This document shows positions 35,122 through 46,887 of a stretch of 64,000 nucleotides of DNA, piece by piece. Numbering within the stretch: the stretch's first letter is position 1; each line of letters opens with the position of its first letter. The position numbers were made by a program, and so were the translations under genes. The notes under the pieces are model-generated. The model had not been told where the DNA came from and did no database searches. It saw only the letters and a program-made list of their open reading frames with translations. Origin of the DNA: Arachis hypogaea (lineage: Eukaryota > Streptophyta > Magnoliopsida > Fabales > Fabaceae); contig NC_092045.1 of assembly GCF_003086295.3 (NCBI RefSeq), positions 87,620,693-87,684,692 on the forward strand, read 5' to 3'.

Positions 35122-36764
35122 AAATCCAAGCTAATCAAAGATACAATTCAAGGACATTCATGGTCTTTCACTTAGGGTTGATGATGTGCTTAAAATTAGA
35201 ACAAAGGGAAATTAAAAGGCTCAAAAGCGGTCTACAAAGGTAGATGTAAGGGTTGGCCATATGGGTCAGTGAGTTTAATTTCAAAAAAATAGCCTCAATC
35301 ATACTAAACGCAATTCAAAACATCAAATATAGGACATAAAGATTAAAGCAAATCTAAGATCACAATCATAAAAGAGTTTATCACACAAGAACAAAAATTG
35401 TGATTGAAAATGTGCAACCATACAATGTAAGCTCAAATCTCACTTGGTATTTGTTCAAGCTCTTTTCTATGTTCCATAAAAAGATACTTCAAGCAAGTTC
35501 AAAAATAATTTTCAAATCTAATCAATAGAATGCCCAGAAAGAGATTTCTTGAAAATTCTTTGTTGTTTTACCAAAACTTATTTACTATACTAAGCAACAT
35601 GCAAACATTTACTAAAATAAAACTATAAGCAAGCTAAGATATATACAAGCAAAACAGGCAAAGCAAAATGTAATGAAATACTAACAGATAATGCAAGTGT
35701 CTGGGAAAAGAAATTTTACCCCCTTGAAGTTAGCGATCCTCCTCTACACTTAAAATAATGCACGGTCTTCCGTGTATACACACAATCCGAGGGATGAAGG
35801 GCTTTGAGGCTCTACCTTCAGCGGGTGGGCTCCAAGGGCTCCGGTTGCTTTGTATAAACAAATAAACAATAATTGAGGAGAAGTTAGATGTGCGTGGTAT
35901 GATAAAAGACAATGTGTGTATTCTAGATGCGCGCACAATTTAGATCACAACACATTGATCGGGTAAAACAATAACCACAAGAGCAAAAGAAATATCATGT
36001 TCCTCAATTAAGTGGTCTAGGTTGCAAGTAATGAATAAGCAATAACCATGATACAAACAACCTAGGTAACCACAACTAGAGTGAATTGAGTGTTTGAGTT
36101 ATTGGATATTGAAATTGTGCATGTGAAAGCTCAAAATTAATATAAAATGGTACAATTAACAATAACCAATCCAATGATGAAAACAGACTACTTATTCATC
36201 CTTAGGAGTAATGAAATAATAACATGTATAAGGTGTTTGTTAAAAAAAGTGACAAGTCTTGATAAGAATCAAGTCGACTAAAAAAAATGCAAGGCATTAA
36301 CAAGGAACAAATACCTTGTTATGCGATTATATTCACTTAAAGACCATGATAAATAAGTAGTTCCATTCAATTCACTAAAGTGAAAGTGCACAATTCATAA
36401 TTAAGTTGCCAAATAATGATATAATCTAACACATAAGGTTGCGACAACACATGCGTCAAACTCACAATTCATTTAGGCAATTAGACAAAGACTTAATGCT
36501 CAGTGCACATATCCATCACAAATTGAACCAAAATTTAAGCATGAAACAACCCCATCAACATCAATTAAACACTTTCAACTTATTTAATTAACAAGCAACT
36601 AAACCAAAACTAATATAATGACTAAAATAAAAAGGAAATGCAAATAAAACAGAGTAAAGCAAGTAGAGAAGAGGGCAAAAGTAAGAGAAGAGAGGGGTAG
36701 AAGAGAGAAGAAGAGAAGAAGTAGAGAGAAGAGGAGAAAGGAAGTATAGGGGTGAGAAAATAGG

Positions 36765-37125
36765 GGCGTGCAGACGCACAGAAGGGAAAAGAGGGTGTGT
36801 TCCCACACACAAGGGGTGCATGTGCTGCGAGCAGAGCGGGTTCCAAAGGTTGTGCGTGCGCACAGAGCTATGCGCACGCACAGGTTAGGATTTTTTTTAC
36901 ATGAAATGTCACAAATTGCCAGCTATCACGCCGTCTGTGCGTACGCACACAGGTCCGTGTGCACGCACAAGAGGCAAAGAGTAGAGGGTGCAGACGCCAA
37001 TGTGTTCTAACGCTCCCAGCAGAAGGGGTGCAAGCTGGTGTGCGCATGCACAGATTAGTGCGCGCACACAGAACACGAAAATCGGGGTTGTGTGCGTACG
37101 CATAGGTGTGTGCGCACGCACATGC
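36765..37125. repeat. Cluster of GTGCGYACGCAC-like palindromes
   Basis: At least seven words built on TGTGCGNNCGCACA occur here (for example TGTGCGTGCGCACAG, TATGCGCACGCACAG, TGTGCGTACGCACACAG, GTGTGCGCACGCACATG). The same class of word occurs in both LTRs of this element (33615-33715 and 39031-39112). Confidence 0.85.
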
Positions 37126-37528
37126 TCTGTTTTTCTCAAAAAATTTTAGAGCTCTAAGTCTCCAAACCTGATGTGCAAAATAGCATTTTCAACCCCAAAA
37201 CTTATTCTACCCTGAAACTACATGATCAACACAAAATTTCTACCAAACTAATCTAACTAAAAGAAACAAAAATTAAACAAACAAGTGCTCCAAGGGAAGG
37301 AGAGTTAGAAAGATGTTACCAAGCACTTTTATTTAATGTCTTTAAGTTAGACAATTAGGAGAGCCCTTGCTATGGTGACTTGTTCTTGACTTCCCCACCA
37401 ATGCTAGAATGTCCAATGTCCTTCGGGATCCCAATCCTAACCATTGACAAAAACAAAAGACAACCAAAAAGCAAGCTATTTACATATTAAAATATATACA
37501 ATAGCCAAGAACATACACTATTGCAACT

Positions 37529-37545
37529 CCCTGGCAACGGCGCCA
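37529..37545 (-). other. Primer binding site of the LARD (tRNA-Asp type)
   Basis: The plus strand reads CCCTGGCAACGGCGCCA, against CCCCGGCAACGGCGCCA at the 3' end of plant tRNA-Asp as I remember it: one mismatch. It lies 4 bp from the LTR border and shows that the element is read on the minus strand. Confidence 0.85.
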
Positions 37546-37549
37546 AATT

Positions 37550-39546
37550 TGATATATAGGAATTTATCATCGATATAGATTTTCACAAAATAGAATTCCA
37601 TCGTTGAAAGTATAGTCTAGACCAACAATTAATTCCCACATCAAATGTTTTAAATTCAAATTATAATAACCGAGATCGAGAGTAATTCAACCTCGGGTTG
37701 TCTTCCCTAGGAGTTGCAATGAAATATACATTTATTGGCTATGAGAGAGAGCATGGGGGAATTAGGAATGCAAGAGAGAGCAAGTAATGTAAATGGCAAG
37801 AAATTAAATGAGCATGCAAGAAATTAAAAAGAGAGCAATTAAAAGAGAAATTAAATGCTAAAAAGGACTCTTGGCAAGAATTGGGTAATTAGGGATTCCT
37901 ATCCTAGTTGTGGACCACAAACATGGAAATTGTGTGGAATCAATCCAAACTAGTCAATCCTCCTTGAGAATTAGTCAAAATGGTGCAATTGATCTCTGTC
38001 CATAAGTCCTAGTCAACTCACTAATTACTTAGTGAAAGACTAGCGTCAATGGAAACCAAATCAATTAACTATTCCCACACAATACGGAATGGACATCCAC
38101 AACTCAATTCCACCCAAACATCCAATTTCTCAGCCAAGAGTGTGAAAACTAAACATGCAAGAAATTAGACATCAAAGCAATAAAAGTCAAAGCAATTAAA
38201 TGTCAAAGCAAGGAAAATTAAAATGCAAGAAACCTCTTAGCAAGTAATTGAGAACTAAGGCTACCTATCCTAGTCATTGACCACAAACATGTGATGATTA
38301 TGAAGAGTTAATCCTACTTAGTCAACCTTACATCGAAGATAAGTCAAATAGGCATAGTTAATTTCAATCCCTAAGTCCTATGTCAACACTAGGGGTCACA
38401 TAGAGTCAAGAAAAACCAAATTAACTAACTACTCTAATATATCAAAGAAGAATGGACATCAATGACTCAAGGGATACCAAAGTCAACAATTCCAAGCCAA
38501 AAGTGAGGAAAAAACTAAGTGAAAACTAAGCCAAGAATTTTATCAAACACTTGGTGTGCATGAAAATAAAATAATATTAAATTGTAATAAAATAAATTCT
38601 AAAACTATCAAAGCAAGAAAATAACAATAACAACTAGAGAAAGCAATAAATGACATAGAAACATAAAATTGCATTAATTGGAATTAAAATAACAAAAGTG
38701 TTCATAACATGAAAATTGACATAAAACAGAAAATAATAAAAGAGATGAAGAAGATAAAGACAATAAAGCATAGAAACATAAATGAAACTACACTAAGACA
38801 AGAATTAAAGTGCTAAAATTAAAAAGAAACTAAGCTAAAAACCCTAATTCTAGAGAGAGGGGGGGAGCTTCTCTCTCTAGAAACTAAGAGAAAACATAAC
38901 AAAAACTAAACCTAATTGCCCTCCCTCTTCATTCCTCTTCATGTTGGACTTAAATAGCTTCAAAAAATGAGTTGGATTCAGTTTTGGGGGCCTAGAAATT
39001 GCTGCCAGCGAGTTACAATTAATGAGGTCACGTACAGGGACCTGTGTGCGTCTGCACACTTGGCTGAAAGTTGACTTGTGCGTATGCACAAGTACCTATG
39101 TGTATGCACACTTAGACTTATGTCCACTATAGGAAATTGTATATCATTTTGAAGCCCCGGACGTTAGCTTTCCAATGCCATTGAAACCGCCTCATTTAGA
39201 CCTCTGTAGCTCAAGTTATAACCAATTTGGTACAGAGAGGTCAGGGTTGGTAGCTTTCCAAATCCTTCATTTCTTGAATTCTTCCCTTTTGCATGCTCTT
39301 TTCCTCACTTCTTCAACCCATACTTGCCTTGGAAACCTGAAATCACTTAACAAATACATCAAGGAACCAAATGGGATTAAAGTGAATAAAATTTACTAAA
39401 TTAAGTACAAAAGAGCATGTTTCCACTTTCAAGCACACTTTAGGAAGAAATCTCAAAAGTATGCTATTTAGGTGAATAAATGTGGGTTTATGTGATGAAA
39501 TCCACTCAAATCAAGCCAAAATATATCGTAAAATATGGATCCATCA
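37550..39546 (-). repeat. 5' LTR of the LARD
   Basis: A 1,997-bp uninterrupted LTR. Minus-strand landmarks from its 5' end (39546): the GAGCTACAGAGG...CATTGGAAA block (about 39222-39125), TGCGTATGCAC-like words (39112-39031), and TATA-like CTATTTAAG (38957-38949). The downstream part contains GGAAGACAACCCGAGG and an IR-poor, A-rich region. Confidence 0.9.
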
Positions 39547-39551
39547 TTCAT

Positions 39552-40352
39552 CGTCATCAAGAATAGACAATGCAGAGAGCAGAGCCATGAAGGTGCATAA
39601 GGAATGGCGGCTACGTGAAAAATGGAGGTAGTAAAATGGTGAAAGGTGAATTAAGGTATGAAGAGATAAGTGGAAGGATGTTTTTGTATTGTGTTGGGTT
39701 TAGGGTTCAACTCAATAAAAATTGGCAGGACCCTTGTTAGTTACCTAACTGCTAGTGGGATTGTACAATTAAATCAGTTGGGCTACACATCCAAGCCTTA
39801 TTGCATCCAAGTCCAACCAAGTAGGCCCAACACAAAAAAAATTCACTCTGATTAAAGAGAATGGTTACATGCACCAGAAACCCCAACCCCTTCTCTTCGT
39901 GCTCTAGTATGAAAAATCGTTCGTTCCTCAAACTCAAAACTACAACAATGAAATTTTAAATCTCTCTTAAAATCTCTCAAAAATCTTTTTCAAATTCTCT
40001 GCGAAAACTACTGCAGAATCCGCTAGTACGTTTGAATTCATCAACAAAAAACACACAAAAACAAGCACAAAGATTTCGCAAGGTACTGAGAAAACTATTG
40101 TTATTATGTTCAGTTAAGTTCTTGCAAATCTTGCATTTCTACTAGTTTGATTTAAGGTTTAGTTGATCGAGTTTCTCTGATTCTATTTTTTCTTGTTTTT
40201 CTCTGTAACTAGGGTATCAAATGAAACTATGTTGTTAGTTTATTGGTAATTCGGTTCACCTCTTAGTTTAATTGAGTTCATTTGCATGTAGAAATGAATT
40301 GAATGTGTTTTTCTTGCCGATTGAGTCTTTATGACTTCTTATTCAAATCTGA
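39552..40352 (+). other. Possible 5' part of a gene with a splice donor near 40082
   Basis: Between the LARD and the tandem repeat there is no long frame. An exon-like segment rich in CTC and AAA words ends TTCGCAAG|GTACTG near 40081, a good donor consensus. With the acceptor at 41002 and a second donor at 41053 this could be the 5' untranslated region of a gene or transposon transcript read on the plus strand. Product unknown; inference only. Confidence 0.3.
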
Positions 40353-40990
40353 AGCAATTTTGGTTCATTTGCACATTAACTGAGGTTCACTTGATTGTTA
40401 AGTATTGACCAAATTTTTTATTTTTTAAGAAATTTAGGTTCATTTCTAGGTTTAATTTACGTTCATTTGGTTTGGTTTCGCTTGAATTTGCTGAACTTTT
40501 TCATGTGGGGTTGTTTAGTTAGTTTTTGTTCAAATCTGAAGTAATTTCGATTCATTTGTAAATTAACTAAGGTTCACTAGATGCTGCTGTTAAGTATTTA
40601 ACAAATTTTTTATTTCTTAAGAAATTTTGATTCATTTCTTAGTTTAATTTACGTTCATTTGGTTTCGTTTTGCTTGAATTTGCTGAACTTGTTCATGTGG
40701 GGTTGTTTAGTTAATTTTTGTTCAAATTTGAAGCAATTTCAGTTTATTTGTGAATTAACTGATGTTCACTTGATGCTGCTGTTAAGTATTGATAAAGTTT
40801 TTTTCCTTAAGAAATTTCGATTCATTTCTTAGTTTAATTTACGTTCATTTAGTTTTGTTTTGATTGAATTTTCTACTTGTTTATGTGGGGTTGTTTAGTT
40901 AGTTTTTGTTCAAATCTGAAATAATTTCGGTTCATTTGTAAATTAATTGAGGTTCAGTTGATGCTGCTGTTAAGTATTGACAAATTTTTT
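40353..40990 (+). repeat. Tandem repeat, about 190-bp unit, 3.5 copies
   Basis: The word TAAGTATT recurs at about 40400, 40592, 40783 and 40972 (spacing 189-192 bp) with the same surrounding words each time: TTCATGTGGGGTTGTTTAGTT, GATGCTGCTGTTAAG, and TTTACGTTCATTTGGTTT. A more diverged partial copy may begin near 40249. The array lies in what may be an intron. Confidence 0.9.
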
Positions 40991-41002
40991 TATTCCTTAC
41001 AG

Positions 41003-41052
41003 CCAAAATAAAAAAGAAGACCATCTTAGAAAAGGAGAAGCCGCATTACAAT
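41003..41052 (+). other. Candidate short exon between consensus splice sites
   Basis: TTCCTTACAG precedes and GTAAGCAT follows a 50-bp segment that could encode a Lys/Glu-rich peptide (AKIKKKTILEKEKPHYN). The gene, if real, is cut at about 41127 by the broken end of element D. No homologue is recognised. Confidence 0.25.
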
Positions 41053-41126
41053 GTAAGCATATACAAATTAAATCAACTCTATTTTTGCATTATAAATATA
41101 TCATAACATAATGTTTCAAATCAAAC

Positions 41127-41430
41127 TGGCAGTTCTGTTGAACTAGAGTGACCAGTTGAGATTTTAACTCAAAGTTATTTACTCTAATGGCAGGTATAGA
41201 GATGCTTCTTCCATAGAAGTCAGAAGTGGGTGCAGTAAAGTTACCTAGGATCTTCCTTGCGTCTCCTCCACTATTAGGATTGGCTGCCATGTTTGTACTT
41301 TCAGTTTCTTGTTCGAAAAGCTCTGTGAGGTTTCCTCCGGAGTGTTGTGCTCTAACTTGTTGTAGTCGCCTCCTTAGAGTACTCTTAGGTTCAGGATAGG
41401 ATCAAATAGAGGTTCTTTATCCCTATTTCT
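41127..41430 (-). pseudogene. gag N-terminal fragment of element D
   Basis: The minus strand encodes LTELFEQETESTNMAANPNSG, FTAPTSDFYGRSISIPAI and NNFELKSQLVTLVQQNCQF, the typical start of Athila-type gag in legumes (from memory). A coding-like stretch continues upstream to about 41430 with a frameshift (STLRRRLQQVRAQHSGGNL). After CQF the coding is lost at the truncation point near 41127. Confidence 0.8.
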
Positions 41431-42056
41431 ACTCAGAAACAAGAAGAAAGAATGCAAGACGAGAAGAAGAAAATGATTCTCTATGTTAAAGTATAGAGGT
41501 CCTTTGTGAGAGAGTTAGAAGAGGAGGAAAGAAAAGAAAGATATCTTTTAAATTAAAAGAGTTTTTGAAAAATAAATAGAAAAGAAAAAAAGATTTTTTT
41601 AAAAATAGAGGTGAGAGAAAGAGGTAAGAATTTTCAAAAAAGGAGAAAGAGAAAGAGGTAGAAAGTTTTCAAAAATAAAAGAGAGAGAAAGAAGAATTAG
41701 GGAGATACTAAACTTTCAGAATTAGAATAAGATAAAACAAGTAACTAACCAACTAACAAGATTTGAAAACAAATTAAAAGAATTGATTTTGAAATTTAAT
41801 TTTTAAAAGATTTGATTTTGAAATTTAACTTTTAAAAGAAAGTAAAGACTTGGCCTTTAAAAGTTTAAATTTAAAGAGAAGATAAGATAGGAAAGACTTA
41901 AAGCAAGAAGATATGATAAAGATTTGAAAAAGATTTGTAAAGATAAGATTTGAAAATTGATTTTTAAAAAAGATTTGATTTTGAAATTTGAATTTTGAAT
42001 TTTAAATTTTGAATTTTGGAATTGAATTTTAAAATTTGAAACTAAAATAAGATAAG

Positions 42057-43655
42057 TGCGCAAAATTAAACTCCGTACAACTGAACCGCTAAGTGCACCG
42101 AGTCGTCCAAGTAATACCTCAGGTGAGTGAGGGTCAAATCCCACAGAGATTTTCGAATTGAGCAAACAATGGCTATCTTGTAAATCTTAGTCAGACGATT
42201 AGAAAAGATGGCTGTTTGTTAAGAAGCATAAATGAAAAGTAAAGAACGAAATACCAGATTAGTGTAAAAGCAATGATGGATATTTAGTTAAGGCTACGGA
42301 GATGCGTATTCTTTCTGGATTAACTTTTGTTATTGTTTACTTCAACAACGAACGATTCATTCAATAGCAGCCGTAATTGACTAACTCATGTAGCATCCTC
42401 ATCAAGTTAGTCTCTAGTAAACCATAGCAGTCCACCATATCTGAGCAACTCAGGTTACATCCTCATCAAGTTAACTCATGGCTTCCTACCATAGTCGAAG
42501 GTGAAGACCTAAGCAATCCACTCCGCTTCGTGATCCTACTCAAATTGCCACAGATAAGGTTGGATCTTTCGGATCAGGGAACGCTGCTTCTCATACTCTA
42601 GCCTTGACGCCATTGAAACCTCAGTAACCGACGATCAATGGGATTATATGTCACATATCCAAAATCGCCCAGGAACGCTCTTGGAATCGCAGTGTATTCT
42701 CTAGCTATGATTCAATACTATCCGGGTCAGGACTCACACGGAACCCATGTAGAACAAGAATGATTGTCACGGGTCATCCTCACTTCATGAGACGAAAAAC
42801 AAAAATGCAGAAGAGAATGGAATCAAATGTGTATTGAAATATAATAGTAATATTACTAATCAATGAGAATCAGCAGAGCTCCTAACCCTAACTTAGGAGG
42901 TTTAGTTGCTCATGCTTTACAGAAAGTAATGTAAAACATGAAGAAGGTAAAGATGAGGCAGAAGATGTTAAACATGGGTGATTTTCTCCTTTAACTACTA
43001 ATAAAATAACTAAGAAGTACAAAAAGTATGACAGACTAGACTAAAGCTGCGAAAATCCATCCTTGGGCCCACTTTGGTTGAGTACTTGTGCTGAGCTTGG
43101 CATTCAACTCTGAGGAATGGGTGTTGAACGTCCATTAGGGGATGAATGGCGCTACCTTGTGCTTTGGTGGGTGTTGAACGCCCCAAGGTGGGTGGTTCTT
43201 GGGCGTTCAACGTTGGCTTGTCTCCTTGGGGGCGTCGAACGCCAGCCAGGGGGTAGCTCCTTGGCATTCAACGCCTAGTATGGGCAGGCTCATTTGAAGA
43301 AAAGTATGGACCATTATATATTGCTGGAAAGCAGCTCTGAAAGTTAGCTTTCCAACGCCATTGAGAACGTGTCATTTGGACTTCCGTAGCTCCAGAAATG
43401 CTCGTTTGAGTGCATAGAGGTTAGATTCTGACAGCATCTGCTACGCTTTCTTTGCCTCTAAATCAGACTTTGCCAAAGCTTCTCAATTTTAGACAAAAAT
43501 TACCTGAAATCATCATAAAACACAACAACTCAAAGTAGAATCCAAAAATGTGAATTTTGCACTAAAACCTATGAAAATATAATAAAACTTAAACAAAACA
43601 TAACTAAAGCAGTATGAAAATGATGCCAAAAAGTGTATAAAATATCCGCTCATCA
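42057..43655 (-). repeat. 5' LTR of element D
   Basis: A 1,599-bp LTR, reading TGATGAGCGGATATTTTATA at its 5' end (minus strand) and ending TTTTGCGCA. It holds the U3 block GAGCTACGGAAGTCC...GCGTTGGAAAGC (43303-43402), a cluster of GGCGTTNAACGCC words (43098-43275), and near the 3' end TGGGATTTGACCC and TTACTTGGACGACTCGGTGC. Confidence 0.85.
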
Positions 43656-45013
43656 GATCCGTATGGGAATGGATGGATAAAGAAGATACAAGTTTCAGCG
43701 GCTAAAAAAAATTAAACTGGCTACATAAGAGTATTATTGGCGGGACTACGACTGCCATAAATTTTAACATGTTGACAGTATAAGTAAGGAAGGAGTGGCC
43801 ACTTGGAGTCCAAGTTCGAGATATGGGAGCATACAAAGCCTTATTGACTTTTGATAGTCTGCTTGATGTTGAAGAGGCTCTTGCATATAAAAGAAGTAAT
43901 ATCTTGAATATGTTTCATAGTGTTTAGAGATGGGATGATAATGAAAGAAGCAAAACTTGAAGGGTATGGGTGGAGTGCTTTGGCGTTCCACTACATGCTT
44001 GGTCGGCAATATGTTTAGAGTGATTAGGGGATAGTGGGGGCAAGTGGTTAAATGTGACAAAGAAACTGAGCTATGCAAATTATTTAGTGCGAGACAGGTG
44101 CAAATTGGTACATGTGTCTTTCATGTTATTAACGAATGGATTAACAAAACCATAGGCACCAGTAGATTCGATGTTTTTATTAAGAAAATTGGAAGAGAGA
44201 GATATAGATCCAAGTGCTTTGCCAATATAGATTTCAGGGTAGGTAACAATGGCATATTGGTTTTGGAAAATGAAAACAATGATGATAGTGCAGAAAGGAA
44301 TATATCAATGACACTGGGGTGGGGTATGGCTCTGGAAAGGATTGCACAAGTGGCTCGGGAGGCTGAAAGTGACAAGGGTAGAAAGGTAATTCATGTTGAT
44401 GATTTGAATGAATGGATTATGGAAACTTCAAATCAAGGAACGACTGAATCAACAATAAAAGCAATTATGAATAGAGCTGATTTTATGGGATCTTAATCAA
44501 GTAATGATGAAGCCATTTTCAAAAAAATTTTAGCATGGCATTATGGTGAGAGAACGAATGGAGTTGCTATTTTGGTTAATAAAAATTTGAATGAAAGATG
44601 CATTAATGATTTAAGGCCCATAATAGCGCAAAATAATAAAGGGAAAAGGTCCCTAATGGGCCAAAATAAAAAGAGCCTAATGAAGAATGATTCAGGAGTG
44701 GGTCGGCCCCAAAAATAACATAACCAACTAGTTGATAGGAGGAATGGGCTAGGTGTGGGTCGGGTACAAGAACCCAAGCATAAAACTAATGCTATGGAGG
44801 CTAACATGGGTGTTCAAACGTTGGGTGGTCATGGAAGCGGTGCGTTCAACGTCAACGATGGTGCCCATGCCGTTAGCAATGACGATTACGTTGTTCTTCA
44901 GCTTCACAAGGCTGGCTTAGAGGCTGTGGTGAGACGCGTTGCTGGTGAGGATGCCATGAGTTGCGGTACCGGTGAAGCCGTTATTTTGATGGAGAACAGC
45001 AATGAAGGCTCTA
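43656..45013 (+). pseudogene. LINE ORF1 (DUF4283-type), first part
   Basis: Plus-strand frames encode WPLGVQVRDMGAYKALLTFD, RRVWVECFGVPLHAW-like sequence (with stops) and, after a frameshift, VVKCDKETELCKLFSARQ, FHVINEWINKTIG and DVFIKKIG. These are the order and motifs of the nucleic-acid-binding ORF1 (DUF4283 family) of plant L1-type LINEs, which in an active element packages LINE RNA. Stops occur near 43918 and 43956, with a frameshift near 44040 and another stop near 44494. The frame 44755-45013 continues it and is cut by a solo LTR at 45014. The LINE endonuclease/RT ORF2 is not in the window. Confidence 0.75.
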
Positions 45014-46214
45014 TGTAAACCTCAGGTAATTAATAAATAATTAGCTAGTAAATTAATTATTATTTAAAGAAATTAGAAAATTAAATTTTATAGTTTAATG
45101 AGGTAAAAATAATTAAAATATGAATTTTGGCATTAATTTTAAAGATTTTGGCTCGAAATCGGACCAACAGGCCGAACCAGTTGGACCGGCCCATCCTATA
45201 AAAGCCACAACTTGGCTTCTTTACCCCCCAAAACCTGATGGAATCACGCTGATATGAGGGAAGGACTCATGGAATCCTAACTTCATATTCTTCCAAATAT
45301 TCAATCTCACATAACTTTCAATCCAGAGCTTCGATTGACGAGTTGTCAGCAGCCACGCATTCATCTCAGAATTCTCTACAAAACCCACTAAGCAATTGGG
45401 TAAGAAACTTGAGATTTCTTACCCAGATCTTCTCTTTTTAGGTTTAAAATTTGAGGTTTTGGGTATTGAAGAATTGAATGATTTGATAGTTTAGATGAAC
45501 TCTAGCAACGGGTAATCACTTGGTTTTGTCCATTTGACCCGTGGGTAGTGGTAAGAAAATCTTAACCCTTGCTAATCATTGATGATTATGAACCTTATGT
45601 TGAATTTGAGTGATATTATTGGTATTAGATTAAATATTAAGTCTTTGGATTAAATTGGTGGCATTGGAAAGCTAGAATTTGAGTCTTGGTGGTTGGGAGT
45701 TCGCATTTGGTGAGGAGTTGAAGCATTGGAGCTTGAGGATAGTGAAATTAAAGTGTGTTGGGCTTAGGGAAGAATCGGCCAAGGTATGATTTTGGTTTCT
45801 CGTAGTTAATATTGGTGATAATTGTCGATATTGGTGATAATTTGTGATAATTAAGAATGTGAAATGTAAATTAAGTTGAGAAATTGGGTCTGGAATGATT
45901 GAGGAAGGATGGAGAGGTAATTGGTAGTGATTTTTTTATTGTGATTGAAGTGATATGGAATGAGGATTTCGGAAAAATAGTGTTTGGAAACATTTGGTAA
46001 AGGCTAATTTTTTACCAACTTCGGCGGGCCATAACTCGACTTCTGGAGCCCTGAATTTTATGAAACTTGTTTTAAACAAAAATAGAGTTCGTGAAGTTTA
46101 TGCCATTTAAAGAACGGATGAAAAGTCATTTAAAACAAAAAAGTTAGGCGCAATTGAAGTTTGGTGCAAAAATCTGGTTTTCTGCAAACTTAGCAGCTTT
46201 TGAGGAAAAAAGGA

Positions 46215-46420
46215 TGGTCGCGTACGCGATCATGCATATGACGCGAGATTTGAGCTCTGCCAGGTGTTCTGCGTACACAGACATGGTCTCCCGTACGCAA
46301 ACCTGTAAATTTGGATGCTCGCGTATGCGAGAAGTATACACGACGTGAGAATCCCCCCACTGTTTTGAAATCTCGTGTAGGCAGACATAATCTCGCGTAC
46401 ACGGAACCCCTGTTTTGGCC
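46215..46420. repeat. CGCGTACGCGA-like palindromic words in the solo LTR
   Basis: Words such as TCGCGTACGCGA, TCCCGTACGCAA, CTCGCGTATGCGAGAA and TCTCGCGTACACGG are spread over about 200 bp. They share the CGTACG core with the words in the LARD but differ outside it. Confidence 0.75.
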
Positions 46421-46887
46421 AAATGTGATATTTTTTAATGTTAAACCATTCCACTAGCTTTTCAAACCTCGATAACTAATATTTAAGACCTGAAAGTTAG
46501 ATTTTAGATAATGGAAGAAGAGTGAAATTATTGAGGAAGTTAAATTGAAGTGGAAGGAAGTCTTTGAAGAGAAGAGATCAATTAATGGGGTATGAAAATA
46601 TTGAATGTGGTATGAGATTGAATTTGATTGAGAAAGAGACCTCAGGTAAGAGGCAGTGACGGTGTCCACTTGCTCTGGATAACATATGAGGATAATGATT
46701 ACGATTGAAAAGTGTGATAGCTACTATATCCCAAGAGTATGTTGGGTACTATATCCCTGATAGATGGTGACTGTGACTATGATGAGGTGGATTGAGGAAT
46801 GATTATGTTAAGTTATGATTTTGCTTGTGTGTTTGGTTGTGTATATTCTGTTATACTTTTGTTGCCTTATTTTCTCTCTGTTTGTAA

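Larger units (their letters stand above)
34144..37549 (-). other. Internal region of the LARD
   Basis: About 3.4 kb of AT-rich DNA with a (CA)n tract and, at 36765-37125, a cluster of GTGCGCACGCAC-like palindromes. All open frames are short and lack domains. A purine-rich segment (36640-36750) gives long but repetitive minus-strand frames that I regard as chance. The replication signals at both ends are intact. Confidence 0.7.
30509..39546 (-). mobile_element. Large non-autonomous LTR element (LARD-like), no polyprotein
   Basis: LTRs of about 2 kb (left 30509-34143, enlarged by a nested insertion; right 37550-39546) start TGAT and end ATCA. They are bounded by TTCAT at 30504-30508 and 39547-39551. 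The primer site at 37529-37545 matches the 3' end of plant tRNA-Asp with one mismatch, as in Athila elements. A purine tract, GCGTGGAGGAAT on the minus strand, adjoins the left LTR. The internal 3.4 kb (34144-37549) has no gag or pol motifs. Long LTRs, intact replication signals and no coding define a LARD; an Athila-type partner would have supplied proteins (inference). Confidence 0.9.
41127..43655 (-). mobile_element. Element D: truncated Athila-like element (gag start, leader, 5' LTR)
   Basis: The outer end is an LTR (42057-43655) related to those of elements A and B. A leader rich in AAAGATTTGAAA words follows (about 41430-42056), then the start of gag. Everything after the first 60 or so gag codons, including pol and the 3' LTR, is missing. 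No primer site is seen next to the LTR, so a second deletion is likely there. Right of 43655 the sequence continues as LINE ORF1. Confidence 0.75.

Noticed and set aside
36588..36881. Long overlapping minus-strand frames in the LARD
   Set aside because: They come from a purine-rich low-complexity tract and open in all three minus frames.
41857..42165. 102-codon minus-strand frame across the leader/LTR border of element D
   Set aside because: It is made of repeated AAATTTTGAATTT words and crosses an LTR border.
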